64,000 bases of DNA from a virus: positions 1 through 64,000 of the IMG/VR virus record IMGVR_UViG_3300027749_000058, one strand, 5' to 3'. Shown in pieces: positions 32,088-41,468 of the stretch. The notes beneath the pieces are model-generated. The model saw only the letters and a list, made by a program, of their open reading frames with translations, was not told the DNA's origin and searched no databases. Every line of letters begins with the position of its first letter. The first letter of the stretch is position 1. The position numbers were made by a program, and so were the translations under genes.

Positions 32088-33122
32088 TTATGCTCTCATA
32101 GTTGGAACATTAGTAATTTCAGGTCTTAATTCTCTGAATCGTCCATTAACTTCAGCAGGTTCTGGTAACATCTCACTAAGTAATTCATGTATTGTATTCA
32201 TTTCTCTTTGATAATTAGGTTCAGAAGGTTCTGTTTGTTCATCAAGTGGAACTGTTTCATCAGGTCCATTAACAAATCCAACTCTCATTTTTTCATATGA
32301 TGTTAAACATTCATTATGAACTTGTTCTTGAATCTCATCTGAACACAAATTTTTATTTGAGTCTTTAGACTTAAAAATTTTTCTAACAATAGGGAACAAA
32401 TAGTCATCAGCATCAACATCGAGGTAATCAACTCTGCTGTCCTCGGCATTCCAAAAACTGAATTCACTATCTCCGTCTAATCCTTTAAAACCAGCAAATT
32501 TATAACCCGTCTGTTTGTTGATAAAATAAACTAAAATTCCTTTTCTCCAATATTTTTCAAAATATTGTTTTTCTTTTTGATATGTTGTACACCATCTTGT
32601 TGACGCTCCGTATTTTGCGGATGCCGAGAATGTTAAAGGTCTAACAACAACCCATTTTTCATCTTCATATTCTTTAATAACCTGACCCTCAAGGTCTTTA
32701 GTTAATTCTTTCATTGAAGCTAAGGTTACCGCACCTCTAACATCCTCAAGGTCTTTATAGGTCGAGACATCTTTATTTTCAATGTGACCTTTATCCATAT
32801 AATCCATAAACTCTTTTAGAGTGGAGTAGGTGTCACTACTGAAATGTTCTGCAAGATAATTTGCCATATAATACATCTCACCATCATTAAGACCATCGGT
32901 TGAAATTCCTTTATTGATTAACATTGCTTGAATTTCCAACATACTTGTCAGATAATAATTTTTATCACCCCAAAGTTTTTTTGGATTAAATTTTTGACCA
33001 AATATTTTACACATTAATGGAAGATACTTGTAAGATTTGGAAGCATCTAATCTATTCATCATGTCAAATATTGTGACATTTAATTCGGGATATTGTTTTT
33101 TTAATTCATCTATACGAGACAT
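32088..33122 (-). CDS. KYGxxTxWC-domain phage protein
   Basis: 344 residues from MSRIDE. The central part has VVVRPLTFSASAKYGASTRWCTTYQKEKQYFEKYWRKGILVYFINKQTG, a domain also present in the 62080 gene (KYGYNTKWCVSS, then ALYFIINK). Such proteins are frequent in large phages without known function. The Trp-Cys pair and following strand are the most constant part. Confidence 0.65.
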   Translation of the reverse strand: MSRIDELKKQYPELNVTIFDMMNRLDASKSYKYLPLMCKIFGQKFNPKKLWGDKNYYLTSMLEIQAMLINKGISTDGLNDGEMYYMANYLAEHFSSDTYSTLKEFMDYMDKGHIENKDVSTYKDLEDVRGAVTLASMKELTKDLEGQVIKEYEDEKWVVVRPLTFSASAKYGASTRWCTTYQKEKQYFEKYWRKGILVYFINKQTGYKFAGFKGLDGDSEFSFWNAEDSRVDYLDVDADDYLFPIVRKIFKSKDSNKNLCSDEIQEQVHNECLTSYEKMRVGFVNGPDETVPLDEQTEPSEPNYQREMNTIHELLSEMLPEPAEVNGRFRELRPEITNVPTMRA

Positions 33123-33204
33123 AAAATTCTTTTTATAAAATATAGGTGAAATAAAAGTTTGAGTCAAAAAAAAACATTCAGTATTTCTACTGAATGTTAA
33201 TAAG

Positions 33205-33295
33205 TGGCGGAGAGAGTAGGATTCGAACCCACGGGCCCCTCACGAGGCCTCCTGATTTCAAGTCAGGTGCAATAGACCAACTCTACCATCTCTCC
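33205..33295 (-). tRNA. tRNA-Ser (TGA) with encoded CCA
   Basis: Acceptor GGAGAGA/TCTCTCC, anticodon loop CTTGAAA (anticodon TGA), long variable arm with GAGGCCTCGTGAGGGGCCC-like pairing, T-stem GTGGG, and GCCA encoded at the 3' end. It stands alone, away from the main cluster. It is the only tRNA of the window for which CCA is clearly encoded. Confidence 0.93.
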
Positions 33296-33326
33296 AATTA
33301 GATTTTGTAATCTTTAAAAAAAGTAG

Positions 33327-33334
33327 TATATTTG
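33327..33334 (+). promoter_or_regulatory. Host-type promoter TATATTTG
   Basis: TATATTTG four bases before the ATG at 33339, so the mRNA is probably leaderless. Confidence 0.65.
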
Positions 33335-33338
33335 TCTT

Positions 33339-33767
33339 ATGAAAACAAGTATAACCACAATATTATTATTATTTATCTGTCTTTTTGGAAAAAGCCAGAC
33401 TTCAGACATTATGTATGTAACAGGTCAACAAACTTTAGTTCTCACATATAACAACAATAACTCACCAATAGGATATTATGTTGGTGGATATCTTATAACA
33501 ACCTTTCCACAACCGTTTATCTATACAACACCAGTATCAATAATTAACCGACTTGGAATAAGTATAACCAATCATAAGGTAAGTGTTATGGGTGGATCAT
33601 TCATTAAAAATTATATTAATAATCTTTCATTAACTCCTGATGTTTGGGTTAAAATTTACCCACTTAGAATCATCACCAATACTACCAAAGGAGTTGATTT
33701 TACATTAGGAATTAATTATATGGATGAAATTCATTATGGAATTGGAGTATCAATCCCAATTTGGTAG
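33339..33767 (+). CDS. Exported beta-rich protein
   Basis: 142 residues. Signal peptide (TSITTILLLFICLFGKSQ). The mature part is beta-strand rich and resembles small outer-membrane or periplasmic proteins of Bacteroidota (VDFTLGINYMDEIHYGIGVSI). With a host-type leaderless promoter it may be made early to change the cell surface; this is inference. Confidence 0.6.
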   Translation: MKTSITTILLLFICLFGKSQTSDIMYVTGQQTLVLTYNNNNSPIGYYVGGYLITTFPQPFIYTTPVSIINRLGISITNHKVSVMGGSFIKNYINNLSLTPDVWVKIYPLRIITNTTKGVDFTLGINYMDEIHYGIGVSIPIW

Positions 33768-33780
33768 TATTTATAGTCAT

Positions 33781-34758
33781 ATGATAGATTTTCCCATAGA
33801 AAGGATTAACCGATTTTTTGATAACCACATCTTTGAGGTTAAAACACAACCAACACATGATGAGGATTATTCTATATCGACAAATGTTAAAGTAACATTA
33901 ACTGGTGTTAAAGATTATACTAGTATGGGTGAAAAAAAATCACATGTTGAATATACAATTAGTATCTTGCCAACAAGTGAAACTTCTGATATATGGAATA
34001 AGATGTGGGCAGGTATTTATGGTGAAAGAGTAGACATTAATACCAGTAGTCGTGAATATTTTGAATTAAGATTTGTAATGAATCATAAATTAGAAAATTT
34101 CTTAAAATATTTTGGCGTTGAGAAACAAGTTATTTGTACCAAAGTAGTAAATGAATTAGAAGATAATCAATTGAAAGAATCTTTAATTATAGAAGCCCGT
34201 TACGATAACGTTGTTAGAACATTGGTTAAAGATATAATTGATCTTTATAAATTTCAAAGAGAAGGAGAATTTTCATTACCTGAAGATATCAGAGGTGAAG
34301 AAGATATGACTTATAGTTTTCCTGAATTTGAAAATGAGTTTTCAATAGATTTGAATCTTGCCAAAGATGATAACGTTGATACTGTTGAAGTTGATGCCGC
34401 ATATTATAGAGATGAGGACATTATTGAAGTTACCATTGTTTCAAACCCTGATTTAGGAAATCAAAATATCCAAGAATTAATTGGTGAACTTAATGAAACA
34501 ATAAGACATGAATTAGAACATGTTTCACAACATCAAAAAGGATATGATTTTCCAAAAGAACCAAAAAATCCATTAAAATATTATATTCAACCACATGAAC
34601 TTGAAGCTCAATTGGCCGGTTTTAAAAGAAGGTCAAGAAAGGAAAATAGAGATTTGGAAGAAGTGATTAGAGGATGGTTTCGTAGAAACGAAAAAAGACA
34701 TAGACTAAAACCAAAACAAGTTGAGATTGTAATAAACAAATTACTTGAAATGTCGTAA
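33781..34758 (+). CDS. HExxH metallopeptidase-like phage protein
   Basis: 325 residues from the ATG seven bases after the TATTTAT box at 33768. RHELEHVSQHQKG places His243, Glu244 and His247; a Glu in HELEAQLAGF is a possible third ligand. A charged helix follows. An internal segment ESLIIEARYDNVVRTLV (near 134-149) looks like a leader with I-I-E at the putative cut, so the first ~139 residues could be a removable pro-part. Confidence 0.65.
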   Translation: MIDFPIERINRFFDNHIFEVKTQPTHDEDYSISTNVKVTLTGVKDYTSMGEKKSHVEYTISILPTSETSDIWNKMWAGIYGERVDINTSSREYFELRFVMNHKLENFLKYFGVEKQVICTKVVNELEDNQLKESLIIEARYDNVVRTLVKDIIDLYKFQREGEFSLPEDIRGEEDMTYSFPEFENEFSIDLNLAKDDNVDTVEVDAAYYRDEDIIEVTIVSNPDLGNQNIQELIGELNETIRHELEHVSQHQKGYDFPKEPKNPLKYYIQPHELEAQLAGFKRRSRKENRDLEEVIRGWFRRNEKRHRLKPKQVEIVINKLLEMS

Positions 34759-35489
34759 TGTCAAATATAAGAAAGATTATTCAAAAAATGTTATTGAAAG
34801 AACCATTCTATGAAGATGGTTATGAATATCAATTTATTAAAGCCATCCCTGACAGTAATAATTTAGGGTATGATATTCTTGTAAATGTTGTTTTACCTGT
34901 TAAAGGTCAGTCATATGCAACTCCTGTGTTCAGTGGACATATTCACAATATTCTTAGTAATATGTGGAAATACATTGGTAGTTCTTTCTCATATTCAGAA
35001 AAAATATTAATAGATGGTGAAGAACCTGTTAAAAATGTTGTTTTTATTAGTACAGAAAAACAAAGAGAGATTTTATCTACAATGAGAAAAAAATTTGAAC
35101 GAATAGGAATAAAAACTGCAATCGGAAGATTAACTTTTGAGGTATATTGGAAACCTGCTGAAAAATTTTATTCGTTAGATGATGTATACATTGATTTTGA
35201 TTTTAATATTGAAATTAAAAACTTTATGTTAGACGGTCATCATGTATTACCTAATTTAGATATTGCAGACGATGTTTCTGGCGCAATTTTGAATGTGATG
35301 TATGACGCTGATTTACTCAGAGATAAAATCACTGACGTAATCTATGACGTAATGGGTGATGAAATTGATATTACTAGTATTGATGATTTATATTATCAAG
35401 CACGATGCTATATCACTAAAATTGATGGATTTGAAGTCACTGGAAGGTGGGGTAATCACTTTGATTTAGAACCTAATATGTTTACTTAA
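34758..35489 (+). CDS. Tagged protein (NIRKIIQKMLLKE leader)
   Basis: 243 residues, start overlapping the metallopeptidase stop by one base. Basic leader ending L-L-K-E. The body is beta-alpha with acidic C-terminal half (DADLLRDKITDVIYDVMGDEIDITSIDDLYY). Not recognised. Its end overlaps the convergent gene by eight bases. Confidence 0.65.
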   Translation: MSNIRKIIQKMLLKEPFYEDGYEYQFIKAIPDSNNLGYDILVNVVLPVKGQSYATPVFSGHIHNILSNMWKYIGSSFSYSEKILIDGEEPVKNVVFISTEKQREILSTMRKKFERIGIKTAIGRLTFEVYWKPAEKFYSLDDVYIDFDFNIEIKNFMLDGHHVLPNLDIADDVSGAILNVMYDADLLRDKITDVIYDVMGDEIDITSIDDLYYQARCYITKIDGFEVTGRWGNHFDLEPNMFT

Positions 35490-36102
35490 ATTTAGTTATA
35501 ATTTTTTTAATAACTTTAGACAACATTTCCGCACTTAATAGAACAACACCAGACGCAACCAATCTTTCAGCAATAATCATAGAGGCTTCTTTTAAATTTG
35601 AAGTTCTTGTTACAATTGAATGAATATCTGTAATAATTGGAAGTAAAAAACTATATGAAATAACATCCATCAAAGTTCCTACTTTTATATTTGCTGAAGA
35701 TAAAAAATTAACAAAAGCACTTTTTAAATCTAATGACTTTTTAAGAATAATTTTAAAAGTGTCTTCAAGTCCTTCTTCTTTAATTTTTTTTAAAATTGTA
35801 CTAACACCTCTTTTATTTTCAAAAAATATTATAAATGCAATTCCAATTAATATTAAAATTCTTTGATTATCATCAAGATTAAAGTCTCCTGTTTTAATAA
35901 AATTGTCTAACGGTAATAAGAATCCACCAACAGAAGTTCCCCACGTTAATAACATTTTTGCATTAATACCATATTTCTTGAATACTCTACCAACAATATT
36001 ATTGGCGAAGGAATATAAATGTTTCATATCATCAGTCATCCTTGATTCATTTTGTTCCATTAAAATTGTTCTCAGTTGAGATTCGTTAATTAAAAACTCC
36101 AT
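35482..36102 (-). CDS. Tagged membrane protein (LMEQ site)
   Basis: 206 residues. Leader EFLINESQLRTILMEQ with L-M-E-Q at 14-17. Three or four hydrophobic segments follow (LLTWGTSVGGFLLPL, ILILIGIAFIIFFE, MDVISYSFLLPIITDI, ASGVVLLSAEMLS). A tagged integral membrane protein suggests something delivered to, or passing through, the host membrane. The start is preceded by an ATAAATA box (TATTTAT on the minus strand, 36110-36116). Confidence 0.65.
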   Translation of the reverse strand: MEFLINESQLRTILMEQNESRMTDDMKHLYSFANNIVGRVFKKYGINAKMLLTWGTSVGGFLLPLDNFIKTGDFNLDDNQRILILIGIAFIIFFENKRGVSTILKKIKEEGLEDTFKIILKKSLDLKSAFVNFLSSANIKVGTLMDVISYSFLLPIITDIHSIVTRTSNLKEASMIIAERLVASGVVLLSAEMLSKVIKKIITKFK

Positions 36103-36109
36103 ATAACTT

Positions 36110-36132
36110 ATAAATATATGCGATATATTTAT
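36110..36132. promoter_or_regulatory. Divergent pair of TATTTAT boxes
   Basis: TATTTAT on the minus strand at 36110-36116 serves the gene at 36102; TATTTAT on the plus strand at 36126-36132 serves the gene at 36137. Only 34 bases separate the two start codons, so both promoters must lie here. Confidence 0.6.
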
Positions 36133-36136
36133 TATT

Positions 36137-36736
36137 ATGAAAGGTGAATTTAATCCAAAATTAAAAAGTGGTGATAAAATAATTTGTTATCATATGCAAG
36201 GTGAAACAGGGGTTCCTCCAGGAACAACTGGAATTGTTACTCATGTTGGTAGAGACCCATTTGAACAAGATGGAAATATAATTTCAGTTAACTGGGATAA
36301 TGGTAGTAAATTATCATTACTTTCCATAACAGATGCTTGGAAAAAAAATGCCAAAGAAATTCAAGAACAAACTGGTTCTCCTGAATATGATTATTTCTCA
36401 AAAAATCCTGAAGTGTTTGAAAATTTTGATTATAAGTTTTTTAAAAAATATTTACTAAAACTAAGAGAATCTGGTGTTGTTAATATGTTTCAAGCATCTC
36501 CTTTTTTATATTCAGGTGAAGAATGGATTGATAGATATCACGGTGAACATCAAGAAGATAATGAGGCATTCCAAGAAGTTTTAGAAATGGCTGAGGAGTC
36601 TAAAAACAAAATGATTCAAGGACTTTTAAAATATATGGAATCAAAAAAAATGGATATTGATGATATGTCTAAAGTTAATAGTTTGATTAATAGATTTGCA
36701 ATGAAAATTAATCAATTTTATATGACTTTTGTATAG
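36137..36736 (+). CDS. Hypothetical protein with SH3-like N-terminal barrel
   Basis: 199 residues. KSGDKIICYHMQGETGVPPGTTGIVTHVGRDPFEQDGNIISVNWDNGSKLSLL looks like a small KOW/SH3-type barrel. The C-terminal half is helical with many Met and Phe. Unknown function. Confidence 0.6.
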   Translation: MKGEFNPKLKSGDKIICYHMQGETGVPPGTTGIVTHVGRDPFEQDGNIISVNWDNGSKLSLLSITDAWKKNAKEIQEQTGSPEYDYFSKNPEVFENFDYKFFKKYLLKLRESGVVNMFQASPFLYSGEEWIDRYHGEHQEDNEAFQEVLEMAEESKNKMIQGLLKYMESKKMDIDDMSKVNSLINRFAMKINQFYMTFV

Positions 36737-36769
36737 GTAAACCAATAACTTTTTAAAGTATTGGTTTAC
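36737..36769. terminator. Bidirectional terminator
   Basis: GTAAACCAATA paired with TATTGGTTTAC around an 11-base loop, between convergent genes; it extends slightly into the minus-strand gene end. Confidence 0.75.
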
Positions 36770-36941
36770 TAATTTTTTCAATAGTTCCATCTTTCCAATG
36801 TTTTACAATCCAACCATCATCATCAAGATAAACCATTGGTTTATCTTTACCCCACGTTTCTTCTTCAACCCTTTTTCTAAAAGATTCTTTAAATTGTTCA
36901 GACATAAATATTTTTGATATTTTATCTTCTTCTTTGTCCAT
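36753..36941 (-). CDS. Hypothetical small protein
   Basis: 62 residues, charged, with YLDDDGWIVKHWKDGTIEKI near the C-terminus. Seventeen bases after the thyA stop, so last gene of that operon. Confidence 0.58.
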   Translation of the reverse strand: MDKEEDKISKIFMSEQFKESFRKRVEEETWGKDKPMVYLDDDGWIVKHWKDGTIEKISKPIL

Positions 36942-36958
36942 TTTAATTGATGGTTTAT

Positions 36959-37993
36959 TTAATTTGATAGCGGCATTTTTATTGATGGATGACTTTGATA
37001 ATTCTGTAATACAATATCTTCTAATGTATATTCCGAAATGTCATTAACAAACCTATCAGATATTTCTACTGTTGGTAATTCGTATGGTTCTCTATTTAAC
37101 TGTTCTTTAATCGGTTCTATATGATTAAGATACAAATGCACGTCTCCTAAATTACCTATCAATTGGTCAGGAACCATATTAACTTGTTTTGCTATCATCA
37201 TTAATAATAATCCATAACTTGCTATATTGAACCCCAAACCGAGTCCAGTGTCGACACTGCGTTGATTCCACATTAATGAGATTGCTCGTTTGGGAACGCC
37301 AAATTCATCCATTTGTTCTTTTGTGATTTCTTCAAACATAGTTAAATCAACACGTTCTTTCTCACTCAATTCTCTCGTATACATTTGAAATCCATAATGA
37401 CAAGGCGGTAAAACCATTTTAGGCAAATCTGCCACATTCCAAGCATTAACCATTAAACGTCTTGAGTCAGGATTTGTTTTAAGTTCGTTGATTAGATTTT
37501 GTATTTGATCTGTTTCTGTTTCATCAAAATGTGCATCAAATCCTGGCATGTCAATTTCATATTGTGTCCATCTTCTCCATTGCGCACCATAGATTGGTCC
37601 TAACTCACCCCACTTCTTAGCAAACTCATCATCGGTTTTAATTTTATTGATAAACTCTTCCTTTGTTAATAATTCTAAGTTAGAGTATCCCCATACGTTT
37701 TTAGAGTAGTTAGCAAAGCAATCACCATCCCAAATGTGACAATCATTATCAACTAAGTATTTGATATTAGTATCTCCTTTAAGAAACCAAAGTAATTCCG
37801 TGCATATCGACTTCCAATGCATCTTCTTAGTTGTAAGCAATGGGAATCCATCTGACATATTATGCCTGAACTGAATACCAAACAATGATTTGGTTCCTGT
37901 TCCTGTTCTATCTGATTTGTTAAAACTTTGGTCTTCACTCACTAATAGTGATAGTAAAGCTTTATACCAGTCATCTAAATAATTGTATTTCAT
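36959..37993 (-). CDS. thyA: Thymidylate synthase
   Basis: 344 residues. Converts dUMP to dTMP with methylene-tetrahydrofolate. The catalytic Cys lies in MVLPPCHYGFQ; RRLMVNAWNVADLP, SLMWNQRSVDTGLGLGFNIASYGLL and GDVHLYLNH are the other fingerprints. The protein is longer than the ~264-residue E. coli enzyme because of inserts in the first half, common in this clade. It supports phage DNA synthesis in an AT-rich genome. Confidence 0.97.
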   Translation of the reverse strand: MKYNYLDDWYKALLSLLVSEDQSFNKSDRTGTGTKSLFGIQFRHNMSDGFPLLTTKKMHWKSICTELLWFLKGDTNIKYLVDNDCHIWDGDCFANYSKNVWGYSNLELLTKEEFINKIKTDDEFAKKWGELGPIYGAQWRRWTQYEIDMPGFDAHFDETETDQIQNLINELKTNPDSRRLMVNAWNVADLPKMVLPPCHYGFQMYTRELSEKERVDLTMFEEITKEQMDEFGVPKRAISLMWNQRSVDTGLGLGFNIASYGLLLMMIAKQVNMVPDQLIGNLGDVHLYLNHIEPIKEQLNREPYELPTVEISDRFVNDISEYTLEDIVLQNYQSHPSIKMPLSN

Positions 37994-37994
37994 A

Positions 37995-38183
37995 TCAATA
38001 TCCTTTTTGTATTGTTAAACCATAGGCATAATGTAGCCACGCTAAATGTAAACCAATTGCAGGTGATGTAACACCTGTTTCTAAAAAATACTCTTTATCG
38101 TACCAAATACTAATACATGGAATAATCCAAACCTTACCACGAATACGATAAAAACCATTTTGTTCTATAAACCATTTTTTCAT
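37995..38183 (-). CDS. Hypothetical small protein in thyA operon
   Basis: 62 residues, aromatic-rich (KKWFIEQNGFYRIRGKVWIIPCISIWYDKEYF). One base upstream of thyA. Not recognised. Confidence 0.58.
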   Translation of the reverse strand: MKKWFIEQNGFYRIRGKVWIIPCISIWYDKEYFLETGVTSPAIGLHLAWLHYAYGLTIQKGY

Positions 38184-38437
38184 ATTAATCCTCCTTGTTT
38201 TTTCCAGTCTTCTTCCATTTGGTTTCTACCTGAATTGTAATTACCGTAATCACCCCACATTTCTAATAAAGATTCGAATGCTTTTTTTAATTTATTGTAT
38301 TTTTCTTCTGATTCTTGTTGTCCTAATTGGTGAGATTGATACATACACTTAATTATTGACCTTTTATCTAAAAAAGAATGGTGTGGAATTGTGTTTTGAT
38401 ATATTTCTTCTAATTGTTTTTCTAATTTTTCATTCAT
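38180..38437 (-). CDS. Hypothetical helical protein
   Basis: 85 residues, mostly charged helix, with SLLEMWGDYGNYNSGRNQMEEDW near the end. Overlaps both neighbours by four bases, so it is translated within the ligase-thyA operon. Confidence 0.58.
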   Translation of the reverse strand: MNEKLEKQLEEIYQNTIPHHSFLDKRSIIKCMYQSHQLGQQESEEKYNKLKKAFESLLEMWGDYGNYNSGRNQMEEDWKKQGGLI

Positions 38438-39522
38438 GGTTCAATCTCCTTTTGCCAAAATGGCTTTGTGTATTTTGGTCTAACTAACTTCCAAATGTAA
38501 TCAGAATAATCTTTATTATCAAACATTCTGAATAATATTGGTCTTAAAAATTCTTCTTGTATCATAACCCATTCAGCAATTTCTTTTTTTGGTGGTAATT
38601 CTCCATAACGAGGATGACCTGATAAGTTCTCAATAAAATTATCGTACAATTTGCCTGCATTCTCTTGAATACTCATTTTAGAATACCTAAGGTCTCTGAT
38701 TGTGGTTTTAACCCACTTATCAAATTCGTCAGGGACTCTATCAAGTAATTCATTAATATCTTTACCATCTTTCAAATACTCCCAAATATCAACATTTGAG
38801 AATCCAGTTAAGATTCTATGGAGACGAACATATTCATTTCCCTTTATTTTCATTCTGAACCCATTTCTAAACCGAATGACATAACCCTCACGGTATTTAT
38901 CGATCATTGATTTAAGGGTCTTATAATCACTAATTCCGTCATATGATTTAACGGTGGGCATATTGGTTTCCTCTCCAATTAACTTTAAAGAATTGTACTC
39001 TAACTCTTTTCCTGATGCGTTACTAATCATTGATAAAACAACTAAAGATTCGTCATCTCCATAATTCACGCATATCATATTTTGAGGATATATTATTTCA
39101 ACTAATGTGGTATATCCTTTTGGTATTGGATGAACATTGTATTTTGAATCTAAAATCTCTTTTCCTTTAATTGCTTGTTCAGAAGTAAAAGATCCTTTGC
39201 TTGATAATATCCATTTTCCTTCATACCAAAATAAAATACCTAATGAACCATCCAGTTTTTCAAATACTTCAAAAGGTTCATTTGGTATTTCTTCTGGTTT
39301 GTGTTCTTCGATATTAAAAAACTTATCAAACCCTTTGGCAATAACATTCCCTTCTTGGTCTAAAATAAGACCACGACATTGTTTGGTGATTTCATCCCAC
39401 TTATTTTCATACTGACAAGTACGAGAATAATTCCAAATAGAAATAGGAAGGGTCGGGTGGTTATTTTTAACCACCAAACCCTTCTCCAAATAATCATTTA
39501 ATATGTTTAAATCAAATTTCAT
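38434..39522 (-). CDS. RNA ligase, T4 Rnl1-like
   Basis: 362 residues. Nucleotidyltransferase motif I is FEKLDGSLG with Lys89 as the likely AMP-bound residue, preceded by the family CRGLIL element. Later motifs are EGKWILSSKGSF, TTLVEIIYPQN and EGYVIRFRNG. T4 Rnl1 reseals tRNAs cut by host anticodon nucleases. The neighbouring kinase-like gene makes the same repair role likely here. Confidence 0.88.
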   Translation of the reverse strand: MKFDLNILNDYLEKGLVVKNNHPTLPISIWNYSRTCQYENKWDEITKQCRGLILDQEGNVIAKGFDKFFNIEEHKPEEIPNEPFEVFEKLDGSLGILFWYEGKWILSSKGSFTSEQAIKGKEILDSKYNVHPIPKGYTTLVEIIYPQNMICVNYGDDESLVVLSMISNASGKELEYNSLKLIGEETNMPTVKSYDGISDYKTLKSMIDKYREGYVIRFRNGFRMKIKGNEYVRLHRILTGFSNVDIWEYLKDGKDINELLDRVPDEFDKWVKTTIRDLRYSKMSIQENAGKLYDNFIENLSGHPRYGELPPKKEIAEWVMIQEEFLRPILFRMFDNKDYSDYIWKLVRPKYTKPFWQKEIEP

Positions 39523-39734
39523 TATTTTTTAATAACCATATTTGTGTTTGCCATTGGAAGACGTAATACCGGAGTTGATTTTTCAAATTCATCTTTTTGC
39601 ATTACTTCATAAAATCCTTCCAATACTTTTACTGTTGGAACATTTTCATATTTGAATAATATTGTTGAAGTTTCTAAAGAACCTTCGGTTACTTTAACTG
39701 ATTTTGTTGTTGTGTTAAATTGTAATGTTTGCAT
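39522..39734 (-). CDS. Hypothetical small protein
   Basis: 70 residues, beta-rich, with VKVLEGFYEVMQKDEFEKSTPVLRLPMANTNMVI. Its stop overlaps the RNA ligase start by one base. It might be a ligase partner; nothing else supports that. Confidence 0.58.
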   Translation of the reverse strand: MQTLQFNTTTKSVKVTEGSLETSTILFKYENVPTVKVLEGFYEVMQKDEFEKSTPVLRLPMANTNMVIKK

Positions 39735-39767
39735 GCGATTGTTTTTTTTTTGTTTTATTTTAATTTA

Positions 39768-40175
39768 TTATAAAGAGATTTGAAATCTTTCTTTCATTTG
39801 TTTTATTTTTTCTTCAGGAACTCCATGAGTATTAACTCCTCCATGTCTATTTTCCACAATAATTGTATGAACTCTATACCCATATTTTTTTGCGATTATT
39901 TGATAAAATCTCATTTCCCATTCCTGAGTAAATGTATTAGATATTACAATATTACGAAAAAAAAGTGGTCTAAACAAGCTTGGGTGCATCCAATACTGAA
40001 CTTTTCTTTTGCACCAGTCATGGGCATCCTTAAGTTTTGAACCATCAAATTCATATTTACCATTTTTCATAAAGAATTGGTCAGCCTCAAATATTTGCCA
40101 AGGTTTCCCCAAGGATTTTGCAATTGTGGATTTGCCAGCACCTGGTAATCCTCTAATGATATATAAATTTTTCAT
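39768..40175 (-). CDS. P-loop kinase (polynucleotide-kinase-like AAA_33)
   Basis: 135 residues. Walker A is GLPGAGKS (9-16). FEADQFF, the CKRKVQYWMHPSLF segment, NIVISNTFTQEWEM and RNRHGG-like ENRHGGVNTHGVP are the pattern of small kinases related to the T4 Pnk 5'-kinase domain. It likely phosphorylates a 5'-OH of RNA or a nucleotide. Position two genes upstream of the RNA ligase favours RNA repair. Confidence 0.75.
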   Translation of the reverse strand: MKNLYIIRGLPGAGKSTIAKSLGKPWQIFEADQFFMKNGKYEFDGSKLKDAHDWCKRKVQYWMHPSLFRPLFFRNIVISNTFTQEWEMRFYQIIAKKYGYRVHTIIVENRHGGVNTHGVPEEKIKQMKERFQISL

Positions 40176-40177
40176 TA

Positions 40178-40501
40178 TTAATCTAAACTATTTTTTATAT
40201 TCCATATATTAAAAAAATCAAATTCATTATCTTTTTCCCACCCGTGTAATCTCATACTAATTTCGTTTCGGGTTTCCAAGGATAATGCTTTTGCAATAAC
40301 TTCTCTACTTATTGGATGAATCATTTGAACCATACTAATAAAATTACTTCCAGTATTTGGTAAATCAATTATCCTACCAATTTTTTCATCACGATAATCT
40401 TCATCACTAAAAAAAATATTCCAAAATTTAATACAAACCTCCCTGAGTTCGTTAAACGATTCATCTTTGGGAGGTTTGTAAAATAATTCTATCGTATTCA
40501 T
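40178..40501 (-). CDS. Hypothetical protein
   Basis: 107 residues, mixed helical, with RLHGWEKDNEFDFFNIWN at the end. Two bases before the kinase gene and transcribed with it; TATATTTG at 40525-40532 (minus) is its probable promoter. Confidence 0.58.
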   Translation of the reverse strand: MNTIELFYKPPKDESFNELREVCIKFWNIFFSDEDYRDEKIGRIIDLPNTGSNFISMVQMIHPISREVIAKALSLETRNEISMRLHGWEKDNEFDFFNIWNIKNSLD

Positions 40502-40552
40502 TACTTATTTATTGATTGTGAAGACAAATATAACAAATTAACCAACAACTCC

Positions 40553-41197
40553 TTATATATCATCTAAATGATGATCACTTTTTAATGTGTTATATGATAT
40601 GGGTCTTCCTGATAATTTCCTTACAATATCATCAATATCATACGGCATCAAATCATTACCGTCCATACCAACATCCATAGATCTACCAGTCATATACTTT
40701 CCTTCTTTAGGTGTGTGTAGATGACCAAACAAATGGAATACACCTTTCTTCATATCGTGCCAAGAACAGATAGGATAATGACACATAATAAACCTGTGTG
40801 TAGTTTTATTGGTATACTCCAAGTGTAAGTAGTTTTGAACACTCGTAAATAACTTTTGAATGTCTCCTCTATTTCTTTCTATATGCGTATCATGATTACC
40901 GAGCACAAGATGTATTTCCTTACATATAATTCTATTACGAAACTCTTCAATCATTTCAAATCCACCAAAACTCCAATCTCCAAGATTTATTAAAATATCA
41001 TCTTGACCAACCGCCTCATTAATGTTATTCACAATAGCGGCATTCATTTTATCCAAAGTGGCAAAATCTCTAGTTTGTTTTTCTGGTACATCACCATTTG
41101 GTAACCTCCAATTAGTTATTCCTCGGCAGATATTTTTATGTGCATAGTGACAATCTGAAGTCAACCATACTTTTCTATCGTTATTAATCTTTATCAT
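40553..41197 (-). CDS. Calcineurin-like metallophosphoesterase
   Basis: 214 residues. Motifs LTSDCHYAH, INLGDWSFGG, VLGNHDTH, CHYPICSWH and LFGHLHTPKEGK give a complete dimetal site. Phage members of this type are often annotated as phosphatases acting on nucleotides or RNA ends. TATCTTTG lies four bases from the start codon on the minus strand, so the transcript is probably leaderless. Confidence 0.88.
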   Translation of the reverse strand: MIKINNDRKVWLTSDCHYAHKNICRGITNWRLPNGDVPEKQTRDFATLDKMNAAIVNNINEAVGQDDILINLGDWSFGGFEMIEEFRNRIICKEIHLVLGNHDTHIERNRGDIQKLFTSVQNYLHLEYTNKTTHRFIMCHYPICSWHDMKKGVFHLFGHLHTPKEGKYMTGRSMDVGMDGNDLMPYDIDDIVRKLSGRPISYNTLKSDHHLDDI

Positions 41198-41201
41198 AAA
41201 G

Positions 41202-41209
41202 CAAAGATA
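41202..41209 (-). promoter_or_regulatory. Host-type promoter TATCTTTG (minus)
   Basis: CAAAGATA on the plus strand, four bases before the ATG (41195-41197) of the phosphoesterase gene. Confidence 0.65.
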
Positions 41210-41213
41210 AGAA

Positions 41214-41468
41214 TTATTCTGAAATTAAAAAAACCGCATTTTGTTTACCGGCATAAAGACCGATAATGTTATAATCGTAAAACTCTTCAGCTTCACTCAT
41301 TGTCATAAGGTCTCTCTCACAAAGAATGGTGAGAATTTTCTGTTTTGAATATAAGATTCTTGGACCATTACCAAATTCTTCTACGATTCCAATAATTGCA
41401 TCATCAAGACCGTCTAATATAACGGCCCCTTCGGCAAATTCGTGAATATCGTAATTGTTTATTATCAT
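41214..41468 (-). CDS. Conserved small phage protein
   Basis: 84 residues: AVILDGLDDAIIGIVEEFGNGPRILYSKQKILTILCERDLMTMSEAEEFYDYNIIG. This pattern (self-contained, with LxGLDDAIxG and a EFYxYNIxG end) is widespread in tailed phages; no function is assigned. Confidence 0.68.
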   Translation of the reverse strand: MIINNYDIHEFAEGAVILDGLDDAIIGIVEEFGNGPRILYSKQKILTILCERDLMTMSEAEEFYDYNIIGLYAGKQNAVFLISE